From Propionicimonas sp. (GTDB lineage: Bacteria > Actinomycetota > Actinomycetes > Propionibacteriales > Propionibacteriaceae), in the NCBI GenBank assembly GCA_027492575.1, contig JAPUEM010000034.1, forward strand, positions 7,884 through 63,794: DNA of 55,911 nucleotides. The letters run 5' to 3'. Position 1 is the stretch's first letter; each line of letters begins with the position of its first letter. A program made the position numbers and the translations under genes. The notes under the pieces were generated by a model. That model saw only the letters and a program-made list of their open reading frames with translations. It was not told where the DNA came from and searched no databases. Shown piece after piece: positions 44,181 through 52,882 of this stretch.

Positions 44181-45044
44181 TTATTTGAGCAGGCGGGAGA
44201 GCCTGCGGTCGGCGAGCGGTTTGCCGCCGGTCTGGCAGGTGGGGCAGTACTGCAGGGACGAATCGGCGAACGAGACCTCGGCGACGGTGTCGCCGCAGAC
44301 GGCGCAGGGCTGGCCGGTGCGACCGTGGACGCGCATCGCGGCGCGCTTGCCGTCCTTGAGGTCTTTCGCGGCGGAGCCCCGGGCGCGCTCGACGGCGGCG
44401 GCCAGTTCGCCGCGGAGCGCCTCGTACAGGGTGGTGCGTTCGGTCTCGTCCAGGCCGCTGGCGGGTTTGAACGGGCTGAGCTTCGCGGCATGCAGGATCT
44501 CGTCGGAGTAGGCGTTGCCGATGCCGGCGATCCGGCGCTGGTCGCGCAGCACCCCCTTGAGCTGCGAGCGTCCGGCCTTGTCGAGGATGCCGTGGAAGGC
44601 CTCGGGCGTGAAGGCGTCGTCGAGCGGCTCGGGGCCGAGGGTGACGATGCCGGGCACCTCGTCCAGGGCGGAGACCAGGTAGAGCGCCAGCCGTTTCTGG
44701 GTGCCGGCCTCGGTCAGGTCGAAGCCGCTGTCGTCCTCAAGCCGCAGCCGGAAGGCGAGCGGGCCGCGTCCCGGACGGGCGGGCGCGGTGGGCACTTTGT
44801 CCTTCCAGACCAGCCAGCCGGCGCGGGCGAGGTGGAAGACCAGCCACTCCCCGCCGATCTCCAGGCCGATGAACTTGCCGCGGCGGGTGGTCCGCTCGAT
44901 CTCCAGGCCGTGCAGGGCGCTGAGCGGGAGCTGGAAGGTCTTCAGACAGGCGAAGGCGACCAGCTGGGTGTCGGCCACGACCTTGCCGACGCAGCGCTCG
45001 TCGAGAAAGTCGCGCAGCGCCTCGACCTCGGGCAGTTCCGGCAT
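44181..45044 (-). CDS. Formamidopyrimidine-DNA glycosylase-family protein
   Basis: 287 residues. N-terminal MPELPEVEALRDFL with catalytic Pro2 and Glu3, helix-two-turn-helix in GVLRDQRRIAGIGNAYSDEILHAAKLSPF, and a zinc finger of CAVC...YCPTC (about 246-270). The family repairs oxidised purines. In actinobacteria a second Fpg-like paralogue of this kind often accompanies the main MutM, so I leave out a gene symbol. It is 9 nt from aat on the same strand. Confidence 0.92.
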   Translation of the reverse strand: MPELPEVEALRDFLDERCVGKVVADTQLVAFACLKTFQLPLSALHGLEIERTTRRGKFIGLEIGGEWLVFHLARAGWLVWKDKVPTAPARPGRGPLAFRLRLEDDSGFDLTEAGTQKRLALYLVSALDEVPGIVTLGPEPLDDAFTPEAFHGILDKAGRSQLKGVLRDQRRIAGIGNAYSDEILHAAKLSPFKPASGLDETERTTLYEALRGELAAAVERARGSAAKDLKDGKRAAMRVHGRTGQPCAVCGDTVAEVSFADSSLQYCPTCQTGGKPLADRRLSRLLK

Positions 45045-45053
45045 GGCGGCACT

Positions 45054-45725
45054 CTACGTCGGCCAGGCCGGCTCGGGTAGCCCGAGCGCCTCCTCCAGCA
45101 GGGCGAGGTACTCGTCCCGCTCGATCTCGATCACACCCAGGGTGGCCAGGTGCGGGGTCTGCCACTGGACGTCGATCACCCGGGCCTCGGCGTAGTCGTC
45201 GGCCAGTACCTCGGCCAGCGCCAGCAGTGCGACCTTGGACGCGTCCCGTCCGTGCACCGGGTCGTGGAACATCGATTCCCCGGCGAAGAGCCCGCCCTGG
45301 CTCACCCCGTACAGCCCGCCCACCAGGCGTCCGGCGTCGTCCCAGGTCTCGACCGAATGGACGTGGCCCGCGTCGCGCAACTCGGTGTAGACGCGGGTGA
45401 TCTCATCGTCGATCCACCCGTTCGGACGGGAGGGGTCGGCGCATCCGGCCAGCACCCGGTCGAAGGCCTGATCGATGGTGGTGGTGTAGCGCCGCGCCGA
45501 CTTCTGCAACGACCGGGTGACCCGCAGCCCGTCCAGGGTGAGCACCCCGCGCCGCAGCGGCGACCACCACCCCATCTCACCGAAGCCGGAGTCGTGCAGC
45601 GGCATCGGGAAGACCCCGGCCCGGTAGCCCTCCAGCGCCAGCGAGGCGTCGAACTCCTCGGAGAAGCCGATCAGATCCTGGGCGGGCCACTCCTCCGGAA
45701 GTCCGAAGATCGTCGAGCGCCGCAT
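45054..45725 (-). CDS. aat: Leucyl/phenylalanyl-tRNA--protein transferase
   Basis: 223 residues from ATG 45725. Motifs FSEEFDASLALEGYRAGVFPMP, WWSPLRRGVL, VHSVETWDDAGRLVGGLYGVSQGGLFAGESMFH and a final DVQWQTPHLATLGV define Aat. It adds Leu or Phe to proteins with N-terminal Arg/Lys, marking them for ClpAP-type degradation in the N-end rule pathway; the clp genes are in the same window. The longer upstream frame is repeat DNA and was rejected. Confidence 0.93.
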   Translation of the reverse strand: MRRSTIFGLPEEWPAQDLIGFSEEFDASLALEGYRAGVFPMPLHDSGFGEMGWWSPLRRGVLTLDGLRVTRSLQKSARRYTTTIDQAFDRVLAGCADPSRPNGWIDDEITRVYTELRDAGHVHSVETWDDAGRLVGGLYGVSQGGLFAGESMFHDPVHGRDASKVALLALAEVLADDYAEARVIDVQWQTPHLATLGVIEIERDEYLALLEEALGLPEPAWPT

Positions 45726-46144
45726 GAGGGGATTGTGCCACCCGGGCCAGACAGGGTGCTGCGCTCCGAGGTGGCTGGGAGAGATCCCGGATCGGAGTCC
45801 GGGATGACGGGGGTTGGGGGAACAGCGCGGGAACCGGTTGTGGGGGCACCCGCGTGACGCCCCGCGAGAAACGCAACCGGAAAGGCGGCTGGGGTGCACG
45901 GCGGAGCGGAGTAAAAGGAAACCTGGACGCAACCCACCGGAAAGCACGCGACAGCGTGTCACCCGCACGAGCCCAGAGCGGAGCGGAGCCGTGCACCCCA
46001 GGCGCCGGGCCAAACGCAACCACGGAGGCGCTGGAAGCGGACGCAACCACGGTGCAGAGAGTGCGAATCGGGGAACACTAGGGGTCAGGCCCGGTGACGA
46101 TCCACCAGCCGGGCTGCGTAGGCTGGTCGCGTCGGAAGGACACC
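45726..46144. repeat. Intergenic structured region
   Basis: No gene is supported. 45777-45807 is a GATCCCGG...CCGGGATGACGG hairpin of the family at 2085. TGGGGTGCACGGC (45890-45902) is perfectly inverted at 45988-46000. Between them is the hairpin CACGCGACAGCGTG (near 45945-45958). The motif ACGCAACC recurs four times (about 45871, 45927, 46014 and 46041). The promoters for divergent aat and the EcsC gene must also lie here. Confidence 0.7.
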
Positions 46145-46828
46145 ATGGCCACTGCGGGAGAGATCGGCAAGCAGCTCGTGGCGCGCACGCCGGAGGTTGC
46201 GGGCGGGCTGCTGCGGCAGCTCATCGACTTCGGGATCGACGGCAACGACACCTTTCCCGGTGCCCGGATCGCCGCGGGCAAGAAGATGCAGGAGCGCGGC
46301 GACCGGGAACAGGCGATCGACGCCATGATCACCTCGCACATCGGGCTGGCCTCTGCGCAGGGCTTCGCCACCAGCGTCGGCGGGTTGCTGCTGCTGCCGA
46401 TCGGGCTGCCCGCCAACCTGGCCGGCATGGCCGTGCTGAGCGTCCGGATGGTCGCCGGGGTCGCGCATCTGCGCGGCTACGACGTCACCGACCGCCGGGT
46501 GCGGGCGGCGATCGCGCTGACCGTCCTGGGCGAGGACGAGATCCGCAAGCTCATGGCGGCCGGCAAGCTGCCCACCACCCCGCTGGCCATCGCCACCGCC
46601 CCGGTCTTCGACCCCGAGCTGGAGCGGACGATCAGCGAGCGGGTGGCCGGCTGGCTGTCGGGCCGGCTCGGCGGCAAGCACCTGGCGGTGATCGTGCTGC
46701 GCCGCATCCCGCTGGTCGGCGGTGGCGTCGGGGCCGCGGTGGACGGCTTCCTCACCTACACCCTGGCCGCCTACGCCAAGCGCGAGTTCGTCCCCCGCCA
46801 TCAGTTGCCGCGTGCCAGCCAGCGATAG
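46145..46828 (+). CDS. EcsC-family protein
   Basis: 227 residues from ATG 46145 (MATAGEIGKQLVARTPEVAGG). A hydrophobic central stretch (GFATSVGGLLLLPIGLPANLAGMAVLSVRMVAGVAHLRGYD) and the C-terminal 'VLRRIPLVGGGVGAAVDGFLTYTLAAYAKREF' match the EcsC domain, found near membranes and of unknown biochemical role. It is the only plus-strand gene between aat and the mutase gene. Confidence 0.85.
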   Translation: MATAGEIGKQLVARTPEVAGGLLRQLIDFGIDGNDTFPGARIAAGKKMQERGDREQAIDAMITSHIGLASAQGFATSVGGLLLLPIGLPANLAGMAVLSVRMVAGVAHLRGYDVTDRRVRAAIALTVLGEDEIRKLMAAGKLPTTPLAIATAPVFDPELERTISERVAGWLSGRLGGKHLAVIVLRRIPLVGGGVGAAVDGFLTYTLAAYAKREFVPRHQLPRASQR

Positions 46829-46922
46829 CAGCGCCGTAGGACATCCAGGAACCACCCCGACTCCGGTACCGGCGTTGACCAGCTGGGACCCCAGGAACCG
46901 TCCCCCGGGGTAATTCCAACCG

Positions 46923-48137
46923 TCAGGAGTTGAGGTCGTCGTCCACGTAACCGGGGACGGACGCGATCAGGCCGGCCACCACCATGGCGGCGGTGGTGAC
47001 GATCAGCACCCAGATCGGGATCGTCCAGCCTCCGGTGGCGGCCAGCATCAACCCCACCAGGAACGGGCCGGTGGCGGCCATCGCGTAGCCGATGGTCTGG
47101 CTGAAACCGGAGAGCCGGGCGGTGATGTGCGGATCGCGGGTGCGGGCGGTGATCAGCGACAGCGACAGCGGGAAGGCGGCCCCCGACAGGCCCAGCGAGA
47201 CCGCCCACAGCCAGCTGGCGGTGCTCGGCAGGTAGAGAATGCCGAGGTAGCCCGCCACCAGTAGCACGCCCAGGGCGATCACCACCCACCGCAGGTCGTG
47301 GACGCGGGCGACCACCGCCGGCATCACCAGGCCGGTGACGATGCCCAGGCTCGCCAGGATGGCGATCAGCAGGCCGGCGTCCTCCCGTCCGACTCCGCCG
47401 TCGCGGAACATCTGCGCTCCCCAACCGAACTGGGTGTAGGCATGCATCGACTGCACCCCGAAGAAGATCCCGAGGGCGACCGCGCGTCGCGATCGCAGCA
47501 GGCTCGGCCCGCGGCTGTGCGCGCGGTTGTCGAGCTTGCGGGCGCCCTCGCGCACCGCTATCGCCAGCATGGGCACACCGGCCAGCAGGGCCGCGATCCC
47601 CCAGACCGCCAGCGAGCCGCGCCAGCCGCCCGGCGCGACCTGCGCCAGGGGCAGCGCCAGCAGGCTGCCCAGCGTGGCGCCGACCGCGAGCAGCGATCCG
47701 TAGAGCGCCATCATCAGCGGAACCTGGTCGGCGAACCGTCGCTTGATGTAGGCCGGCAGCAGCACGTTGCCCACGGCCATGCCGCCGAAAGCCAGCGCGG
47801 TCAGGCCCAGGAAGACCAGCGGATTGGACGTCCAGGGACGCAGCACCAGCCCGGCCGCGGCGGCCACCATCCCCCACCACAGCGCGTAGGTGAGCCCGAC
47901 CCGCATCGCAAGGGCGACGGCGAAGGCGCCGAAGAGGGCGAAGCAGACCCCGGGCATGGCGGCGAGCAGTCCGCCCCAGGTGGCGTTCTGGCCGAGGCCC
48001 TCCAGGATCTCGGCGAGCACCGGTCCGATCGAGGTGGCGCCGGGACGCAGGTTGACCGAGATCAGCACGACCGCGGCCACCGCGATCCAGTACCCCCGAG
48101 TGCGGACGGGACGCATTCGCTTCGTCTCCACGGTCAC
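46923..48137 (-). CDS. MFS transporter, CynX/NimT family
   Basis: 404 residues from GTG 48137. Twelve helices, starting LISVNLRPGATSIGPVLAEI, the N-terminal signature of the CynX/NimT (cyanate/nitroimidazole) group. The GTG overlaps the alanine racemase stop by GTGA, so it belongs to the rhodanese-alr operon. The cargo is unknown; cyanate or another anion would be compatible with the rhodanese neighbour (inference). Confidence 0.88.
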   Translation of the reverse strand: MTVETKRMRPVRTRGYWIAVAAVVLISVNLRPGATSIGPVLAEILEGLGQNATWGGLLAAMPGVCFALFGAFAVALAMRVGLTYALWWGMVAAAAGLVLRPWTSNPLVFLGLTALAFGGMAVGNVLLPAYIKRRFADQVPLMMALYGSLLAVGATLGSLLALPLAQVAPGGWRGSLAVWGIAALLAGVPMLAIAVREGARKLDNRAHSRGPSLLRSRRAVALGIFFGVQSMHAYTQFGWGAQMFRDGGVGREDAGLLIAILASLGIVTGLVMPAVVARVHDLRWVVIALGVLLVAGYLGILYLPSTASWLWAVSLGLSGAAFPLSLSLITARTRDPHITARLSGFSQTIGYAMAATGPFLVGLMLAATGGWTIPIWVLIVTTAAMVVAGLIASVPGYVDDDLNS

Positions 48138-49261
48138 CGGCGGTACTCCCGGGCCACCCGCGCGCCGATCGCGCAGGTCACCTCGTAGCTGATCGTGCCC
48201 CGCAGCTCGGCCAGTTCGGCGGCGGTGATCTCCTGGTCGCCGCTGCGTCCGATCAGGACAACCTCGTCGCCCACCGCAAGGCCAGGTTCGGGGCCGAGGT
48301 CGATCATGGTCTGATCCATGCTGACCCGGCCGGCGATCGGGTAGGAGCGCCCACCCGCCAGCATCCGGCCACGGTTGGAGAGCGCGCGGGAGTAGCCGTC
48401 CCCGTAGCCGATCGCGACGGTCGCCACCCAGGTGTCGGCGGGGGCCGTCCAGGTGCGGCCGTAGCCCACCGACTCGCCGGCGCGGACCGGCTTGACGAAG
48501 GTCACCGGGGCACGCCATTCGAGGCCCGGCAGGAGCGGGACGGTGCGGGGGGTGGTGGCATCCGGGTAGCTGCCGTAGACCATCACGCCGGGACGCACCA
48601 GGTCGAGCCAGCTGTCCGGGTGGGCCAGGACGCCGCCGGAGTTGGCCAGGTGCTTGAGGAGCGGCCCGTGCTCGGCTTCGAGGGCTTCCGCGAGTCCGCG
48701 GAATCGGACGATCTCCGCGGCGGTGAAGTCGGCGCCGTCGGGGACGTCGGCCACCGGCAGGTGGGACATCACCCCGGCCAGCCGGACGCCCGGGGTCTCG
48801 CGGACGAGGGCCGCGAGGCGCGCGGCGTCCTCTGGTTCGCAGCCGATCCGGCGCATCCCGGTGTCGATCTTGAGGTGCAGCGCGAGTTCACGGCCGGCCG
48901 CCGACCCGGCGGCGCCGGCTTCGAGGACGGACTGCTCGTCCACCGCCACCAGGGCCAGATCGTTCTCGGCCGCCACGGTGACCTCGGGGCCGCGCGCGAC
49001 GGACAGTTTCAGGATGGGCAGGGCGATGCCGGCCTGTCGCAACTCGGCACCCTCGCCGGAGGTCGCCACGCCGAGCAGGTCGGCCAGGCCGGTCTCCTGC
49101 AGGTGCCGGCTGACCTCGACCGCGCCGTGCCCGTAGCCGTCCGCCTTCACCGCGACCAGGATCGGCCGGCCGCCGACGTGCTCGCGGATCGCCGCGAGGT
49201 TGGCGGCGATGTGGTCGAGCCGCGTGGTGGCCACCGAGGGGCCCGGGAAGGCGGAGGTCAC
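48134..49261 (-). CDS. alr: Alanine racemase
   Basis: 375 residues. PLP lysine Lys39 in VAVKADGYGHG, and the second catalytic tyrosine in VGYGRTW with 'AGRVSMDQTMIDLG' in the C-terminal barrel. It supplies D-alanine for peptidoglycan. Its ATG overlaps the rhodanese stop by ATGA, and its stop overlaps the MFS start by GTGA. Such tight coupling of alr to a sulfurtransferase and a transporter is unusual. Confidence 0.96.
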   Translation of the reverse strand: MTSAFPGPSVATTRLDHIAANLAAIREHVGGRPILVAVKADGYGHGAVEVSRHLQETGLADLLGVATSGEGAELRQAGIALPILKLSVARGPEVTVAAENDLALVAVDEQSVLEAGAAGSAAGRELALHLKIDTGMRRIGCEPEDAARLAALVRETPGVRLAGVMSHLPVADVPDGADFTAAEIVRFRGLAEALEAEHGPLLKHLANSGGVLAHPDSWLDLVRPGVMVYGSYPDATTPRTVPLLPGLEWRAPVTFVKPVRAGESVGYGRTWTAPADTWVATVAIGYGDGYSRALSNRGRMLAGGRSYPIAGRVSMDQTMIDLGPEPGLAVGDEVVLIGRSGDQEITAAELAELRGTISYEVTCAIGARVAREYRR

Positions 49262-50109
49262 TCGCCGACCGCCACCGGACGGTCGGGGTCGGCGGACCAG
49301 CCCGACCAGGAGGGCGGGTACAGCGCCGCCTCGATACCCAGGCTGGTCAGCGCCAGCAGTTCCTGCGCAGCCGAGACCCCGGAGCCGCAGTACACGGCCA
49401 CCGGTTCATCCTCGGGCAGGGCCAGCAGGTCACGCAGGGTGTCAGGCGCGGGCAGGGTGCCGTCGGCCGACCAGAAGGCACCGACCGGACGGTTCACCGC
49501 GCCGGGGATGTGCCCGCCCTTGGGGTCGATCGGCTCGACCTCGCCGCGGTACCGCTCAGGGGCGCGGACGTCGATGAGCAGCCCGTCGAACTCCGCCACC
49601 TCGTCGGCGGTCAGCGTCGGGAGGTGGCCCGGGGTCAGCGGGCCGATCTGGGTCGGTTCGGCGGGGGCCGGGTCACCGGTCTCCAGGGGAGCACCGGCAG
49701 CCTGCCAGGCGGTGAGCCCGCCATCGAGCACCCGGACGTCCAGGCCCAGCCAGCGCAGCACCCACCAGGCCCGTCCGGCCGCGAAGCTGCGTGGCTCGTC
49801 GTAGACCACGATCTCCCGCGCCGCGTCGATTCCCAGCGCGGCAAGGCCGGATGCCACCTGCTCGGGGGTCGGCAGCGGGTGTCGTCCCTGCAACGGGTCG
49901 CTGTGCGAGCCGGTCAGCACCGCCTCCAGATCGAGGAAGCGCGCCCCGGGCAGATGCCCCTCGCGGTACCGCTCGACCCCCGCCCCGGCGGGCTCGCCCA
50001 GTCGCCATCGGACGTCCAGCAATTGCGGCGCATCAAGCCCACCGAGCCGTGTGCGCAACCGCTCGACACCAATCAGGACGCGCTCACGCGCCGTGCTCTC
50101 CAACCCCAT
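49258..50109 (-). CDS. Thiosulfate/3-mercaptopyruvate sulfurtransferase (two rhodanese domains)
   Basis: 283 residues from ATG 50109 with tandem rhodanese domains. The C-terminal one carries the active cysteine in VYCGSGVSAAQ; the N-terminal one ('VVYDEPRSFAAGRAWWVLRWLG') is inactive, as usual. It transfers sulfane sulfur to acceptors such as cyanide or thiols. First gene of the rhodanese-alr-MFS operon. Confidence 0.93.
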   Translation of the reverse strand: MGLESTARERVLIGVERLRTRLGGLDAPQLLDVRWRLGEPAGAGVERYREGHLPGARFLDLEAVLTGSHSDPLQGRHPLPTPEQVASGLAALGIDAAREIVVYDEPRSFAAGRAWWVLRWLGLDVRVLDGGLTAWQAAGAPLETGDPAPAEPTQIGPLTPGHLPTLTADEVAEFDGLLIDVRAPERYRGEVEPIDPKGGHIPGAVNRPVGAFWSADGTLPAPDTLRDLLALPEDEPVAVYCGSGVSAAQELLALTSLGIEAALYPPSWSGWSADPDRPVAVGE

Positions 50110-50176
50110 GCCCTGCACTCTAAACCCGTTCCGGGAACGCCGTCCGCACCGGATTGCGGCTCGGGCAGAAGGCGGA

Positions 50177-50842
50177 TCAGTACCCGGCGGAGCCTTCGGA
50201 CGTGCCGGCGAGCAGGGCACGAGTGCCGGAGACGCCGAGGCGGGTGGCGCCGGCCTCGATCATCGCCTTCGCCTGATCGGCGGTGCGGATCCCACCGGAG
50301 GCCTTGACCTCGAGATCCGGCCCCACGGTGCGCGCCATCAGGGCGACCGCGTGCGCGCTCGCGCCACCGGCGGGGTGGAAACCGGTGGAGGTCTTGACGA
50401 AGTCGGCCTCGGCGCTGGCAGCGGCCTGGCATACCGCGACGATCTGCTCATCGGAGAGAGCCGCGGATTCGATGATCACCTTCAGGACCGCCCCGGGGAT
50501 CGCGTTGCGTACGGCGCGGATGTCAGCTTCGACATCGTCGAAACGGCCGTCCAGCGCGGCCCCCAGATCGATGACCATGTCGATCTCGTCGGCGCCCCGA
50601 GCGACGCTGAGCGCCGCCTCGAGGGCCTTGATCTCGGACGCGTGCCGACCGGAGGGGAACCCGCATACCGCGGTGATCCTGGTGGTGGCACCCTCCGGCA
50701 GCGCGAGCGGGAGCACGCTGGGAGAGACGCAGACCGAGTACACGCCCAGTTCGACGCCTTCCTGAACGAACTGGGCGATCTCGGCGGTGGTCGCCTCCGG
50801 CTTGAGCAGGGTGTGATCGATGAAGCTGGTCAAGTCTGGCAT
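50177..50842 (-). CDS. deoC: Deoxyribose-phosphate aldolase
   Basis: 221 residues from ATG 50842 ([18 protein letters not shown]). Schiff-base Lys150 (DFVKTSTGF), Lys180 (EVKASGGI) and Asp88 ([10 protein letters not shown]) are present. It splits 2-deoxyribose 5-phosphate into glyceraldehyde 3-phosphate and acetaldehyde, the last step of deoxynucleoside catabolism. Two 14-bp LacI-type sites lie upstream (50898-50911 and 50921-50934). Confidence 0.96.
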   Translation of the reverse strand: MPDLTSFIDHTLLKPEATTAEIAQFVQEGVELGVYSVCVSPSVLPLALPEGATTRITAVCGFPSGRHASEIKALEAALSVARGADEIDMVIDLGAALDGRFDDVEADIRAVRNAIPGAVLKVIIESAALSDEQIVAVCQAAASAEADFVKTSTGFHPAGGASAHAVALMARTVGPDLEVKASGGIRTADQAKAMIEAGATRLGVSGTRALLAGTSEGSAGY

Positions 50843-50897
50843 TGAGGTCCTTTCACGGTGGGCGAGCCGCACCCAGCAGCGCCGCTGGCCAAGGGAA

Positions 50898-50934
50898 GTC
50901 ATACGATTTACTTCAGGTTGATCATACGTAAGAC
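50898..50934. promoter_or_regulatory. LacI-type operator pair upstream of deoC
   Basis: GTCATACGATTTAC (50898-50911) and ATCATACGTAAGAC (50921-50934), starts 23 bp apart. Both match RTCATWCGWANNAC, a 14-bp near-palindrome centred on CG like other LacI-family sites. They lie 56-92 nt before the deoC start, where the promoter should be. Confidence 0.8.
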
Positions 50935-51000
50935 CGATGGGTTCCGCAAGACCCTGGAGATGCTGGCGGTTGCCCTACCCGGACTAAGCCCGGATCCAGG

Positions 51001-52038
51001 CTAAGCGGACGGAGTGGGCCGGGTGGCGGGCGAGGTCACCGTCTCGCGGATGACCAGGTGCGTGGGGAGGATCCGCCGCGTCGCGACTTCGCCGTTGATC
51101 ACATGGACGAGTTCGTCGACGGCGTAGGTGCCCAGGGCGTTGGAGGAGAGCGCCACCGTTGTGAGCGGCGGGGTGAGCATGCGTGAGATCTCGAGATCCC
51201 CTACACCGACCACGGAGATGTCGCCAGGGGTGCTCAGCCCGACGGCGTGAGCCGCCCGGATGACGGCGGGGGCGAGCAGGTCGTCGTCGCACATGATCGC
51301 GGTGATGTCGCCGGCACCATGGATGAGCGCGGCCGCAGCGGCGACTGCCGGCTCGAATTCCGCCGCTGGGCTGGTCTCAACCGCGGCGATCACACCTCCG
51401 CCTTCCTCGAAGGCGGCGAAGAACGCCTCACGCCGGATCCGGTAGGTGATGTGCGGGTTCTCGGTGCCAAGGTAGCCGATGCGCCGATGGCCGGCCTCGA
51501 GCAGGTGTTCGGCGGCCTGACGCATGCCTGGCGCCAGATCGAGGTCGATGGTGGGCAACTCGGTGTTGTTCAACTCGCAGGCGACGACATTGACGTCCGC
51601 CGCCTTCAGCAGCGTCGTGTCCTCATCGGAAGGACCGTAGACGATGGCCCCGGCGAACTGGTTGCCGCGCAGGGAATCGATGAGGCGCTGCGACCACTTG
51701 CCCTGGTCGAGGCTGCTCAGCAGGGTCATCGTGTAGCCCAGCGCCCGGGCGCGCACCTCGGCGGCCTGCAGCACGGCGGAGAAGAAGGGCTGCGTGATCA
51801 CCGGGACGGCCAGCGCCAGCGTGGAGACCTTGCCGGTCTTCAGAACGGACGCGGTGACATTGGGGGCGTAGTCGAGCTTGCGTGCGGCTTCCCGGACCCG
51901 CCGCTCCGTCTTCGCGGAGACCCGTGTGCCCGCCTTCCCGGAGAAGACCAGAGACACCACGGACTGGGACACGCCGGCGGCCTTGGCGACATCGATGCCT
52001 GTCACCGAGCGCGCCAAGCGCTCGCCGTCCTTGGCCAT
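51001..52038 (-). CDS. LacI-family transcriptional regulator of nucleoside catabolism (proposed)
   Basis: 345 residues from ATG 52038. The N-terminal helix-turn-helix VTGIDVAKAAGVSQSVVSLVFSGKAGTRVS and hinge (LDYAPNVTASVLKTG) precede a periplasmic-binding-like sensor domain. A longer start at 52098 would run through the inverted repeat 52063-52097. It lies between deoC and the udp genes, so I infer it binds the six 14-bp sites of this locus and responds to a nucleoside or pentose phosphate. Confidence 0.9.
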   Translation of the reverse strand: MAKDGERLARSVTGIDVAKAAGVSQSVVSLVFSGKAGTRVSAKTERRVREAARKLDYAPNVTASVLKTGKVSTLALAVPVITQPFFSAVLQAAEVRARALGYTMTLLSSLDQGKWSQRLIDSLRGNQFAGAIVYGPSDEDTTLLKAADVNVVACELNNTELPTIDLDLAPGMRQAAEHLLEAGHRRIGYLGTENPHITYRIRREAFFAAFEEGGGVIAAVETSPAAEFEPAVAAAAALIHGAGDITAIMCDDDLLAPAVIRAAHAVGLSTPGDISVVGVGDLEISRMLTPPLTTVALSSNALGTYAVDELVHVINGEVATRRILPTHLVIRETVTSPATRPTPSA

Positions 52039-52062
52039 CACGTCCTCCCACCGCTCGCGGAA

Positions 52063-52097
52063 TGTCACATACGAGGCGCTCGGCCCCGCATGTGACA
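52063..52097. promoter_or_regulatory. Inverted repeat upstream of the LacI-type gene
   Basis: TGTCACAT (52063-52070) and ATGTGACA (52090-52097) are perfect inverted arms 19 bp apart, immediately before the gene. It differs from the RTCATWCGWA sites, so it may be bound by another regulator (a CRP-like half-site spacing is not met) or be a weak autoregulatory site. Confidence 0.5.
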
Positions 52098-52120
52098 CCC
52101 CGGTTCAACGAGAGCCGACT

Positions 52121-52801
52121 CTACCGGCTTGAGTAGGGCTTACCCGCCGCGGCCGGCCCTCTGACATGCCCGACCAGGCCGGCGACGGCGACGATCGTGA
52201 CCACATAGGGAAGCATCAGCAGGAACTCGGACGGAACCGGTGAACCGATGACGCCGAGCACGTACTGCAACTCGTCGGTCTCCTGGGGCGTCAGGACAGC
52301 GGTCGGCTCGTCGAAGACCAGAACCTGGGCATCCCGGGAGAGTGCCTTGATGATCTCGACCCGCTGCTGCACGCCGACCGGCAGGTCGGAGACCAGCGCG
52401 TCGGGGTCGAGGTCGAACCCGAACCGGGCGCTGATCTCGCGGACCTTCGCCCGCGCCGCGGCAAGGTCGAGGCGGCCGGCGAACCGGGTCGGCTCGTGGC
52501 CGAGCATCAGGTTCTCCGCCACGGTGAACACCGGGATCAGCATGAAGTGCTGGTGCACCATGCCGATCCCGGCGCGCATCGCATCGCCAGGCCCCGAGAA
52601 GTGCTGCACCACCTCGTCGAGAACGATCTCGCCCTCGTCCGCCGCGTAGAGGCCGTACAGGACGTTCATCAGCGTGGACTTGCCCGCGCCGTTCTCGCCC
52701 AGCAGGCAGTGGACCTCTCCGGGCTCCACAGTGAGATCCACGTGGTCGTTGGCCGTGAAGGCGCCGAAGCGCTTGGTGATCGCGCGCAGTTCGAGCCTCA
52801 T
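52121..52801 (-). pseudogene. Collapsed nucleoside ABC transporter: ATPase N-terminus fused to permease C-terminus
   Basis: 226 residues. Residues 1-190 are a normal ribose/nucleoside-type (NupA/YufO) ATPase: Walker A GENGAGKST, VHQHFMLIPVFTVAENL, LPVGVQQRVEIIKAL and Walker B VLVFDEPTAVLTPQE. The protein then switches, without a stop, at about nt 52258-52268 into PSEFLLMLPYVVTIVAVAGL and a GPAAAGKPY tail, which is the C-terminal end of the matching permease (NupC/YufQ type). The second half of the ATPase, the first permease and most of the second are missing. An in-frame deletion of about 3 kb would explain it. The product cannot be a working transporter. Confidence 0.85.
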
Positions 52802-52882
52802 GGGACGGCCCGCCTGGTTCGAAGGTGCCGGAGTGGGTGCAGCATCGTCGCCGCCTCTCGTCGTCGGTGTCGGGTGAGTGGA

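Noticed and set aside
45726..46046. 107-residue N-terminal extension of Aat
   Set aside because: Aat homology starts at MRRSTIFGLP. Upstream is repeat-rich intergenic DNA.
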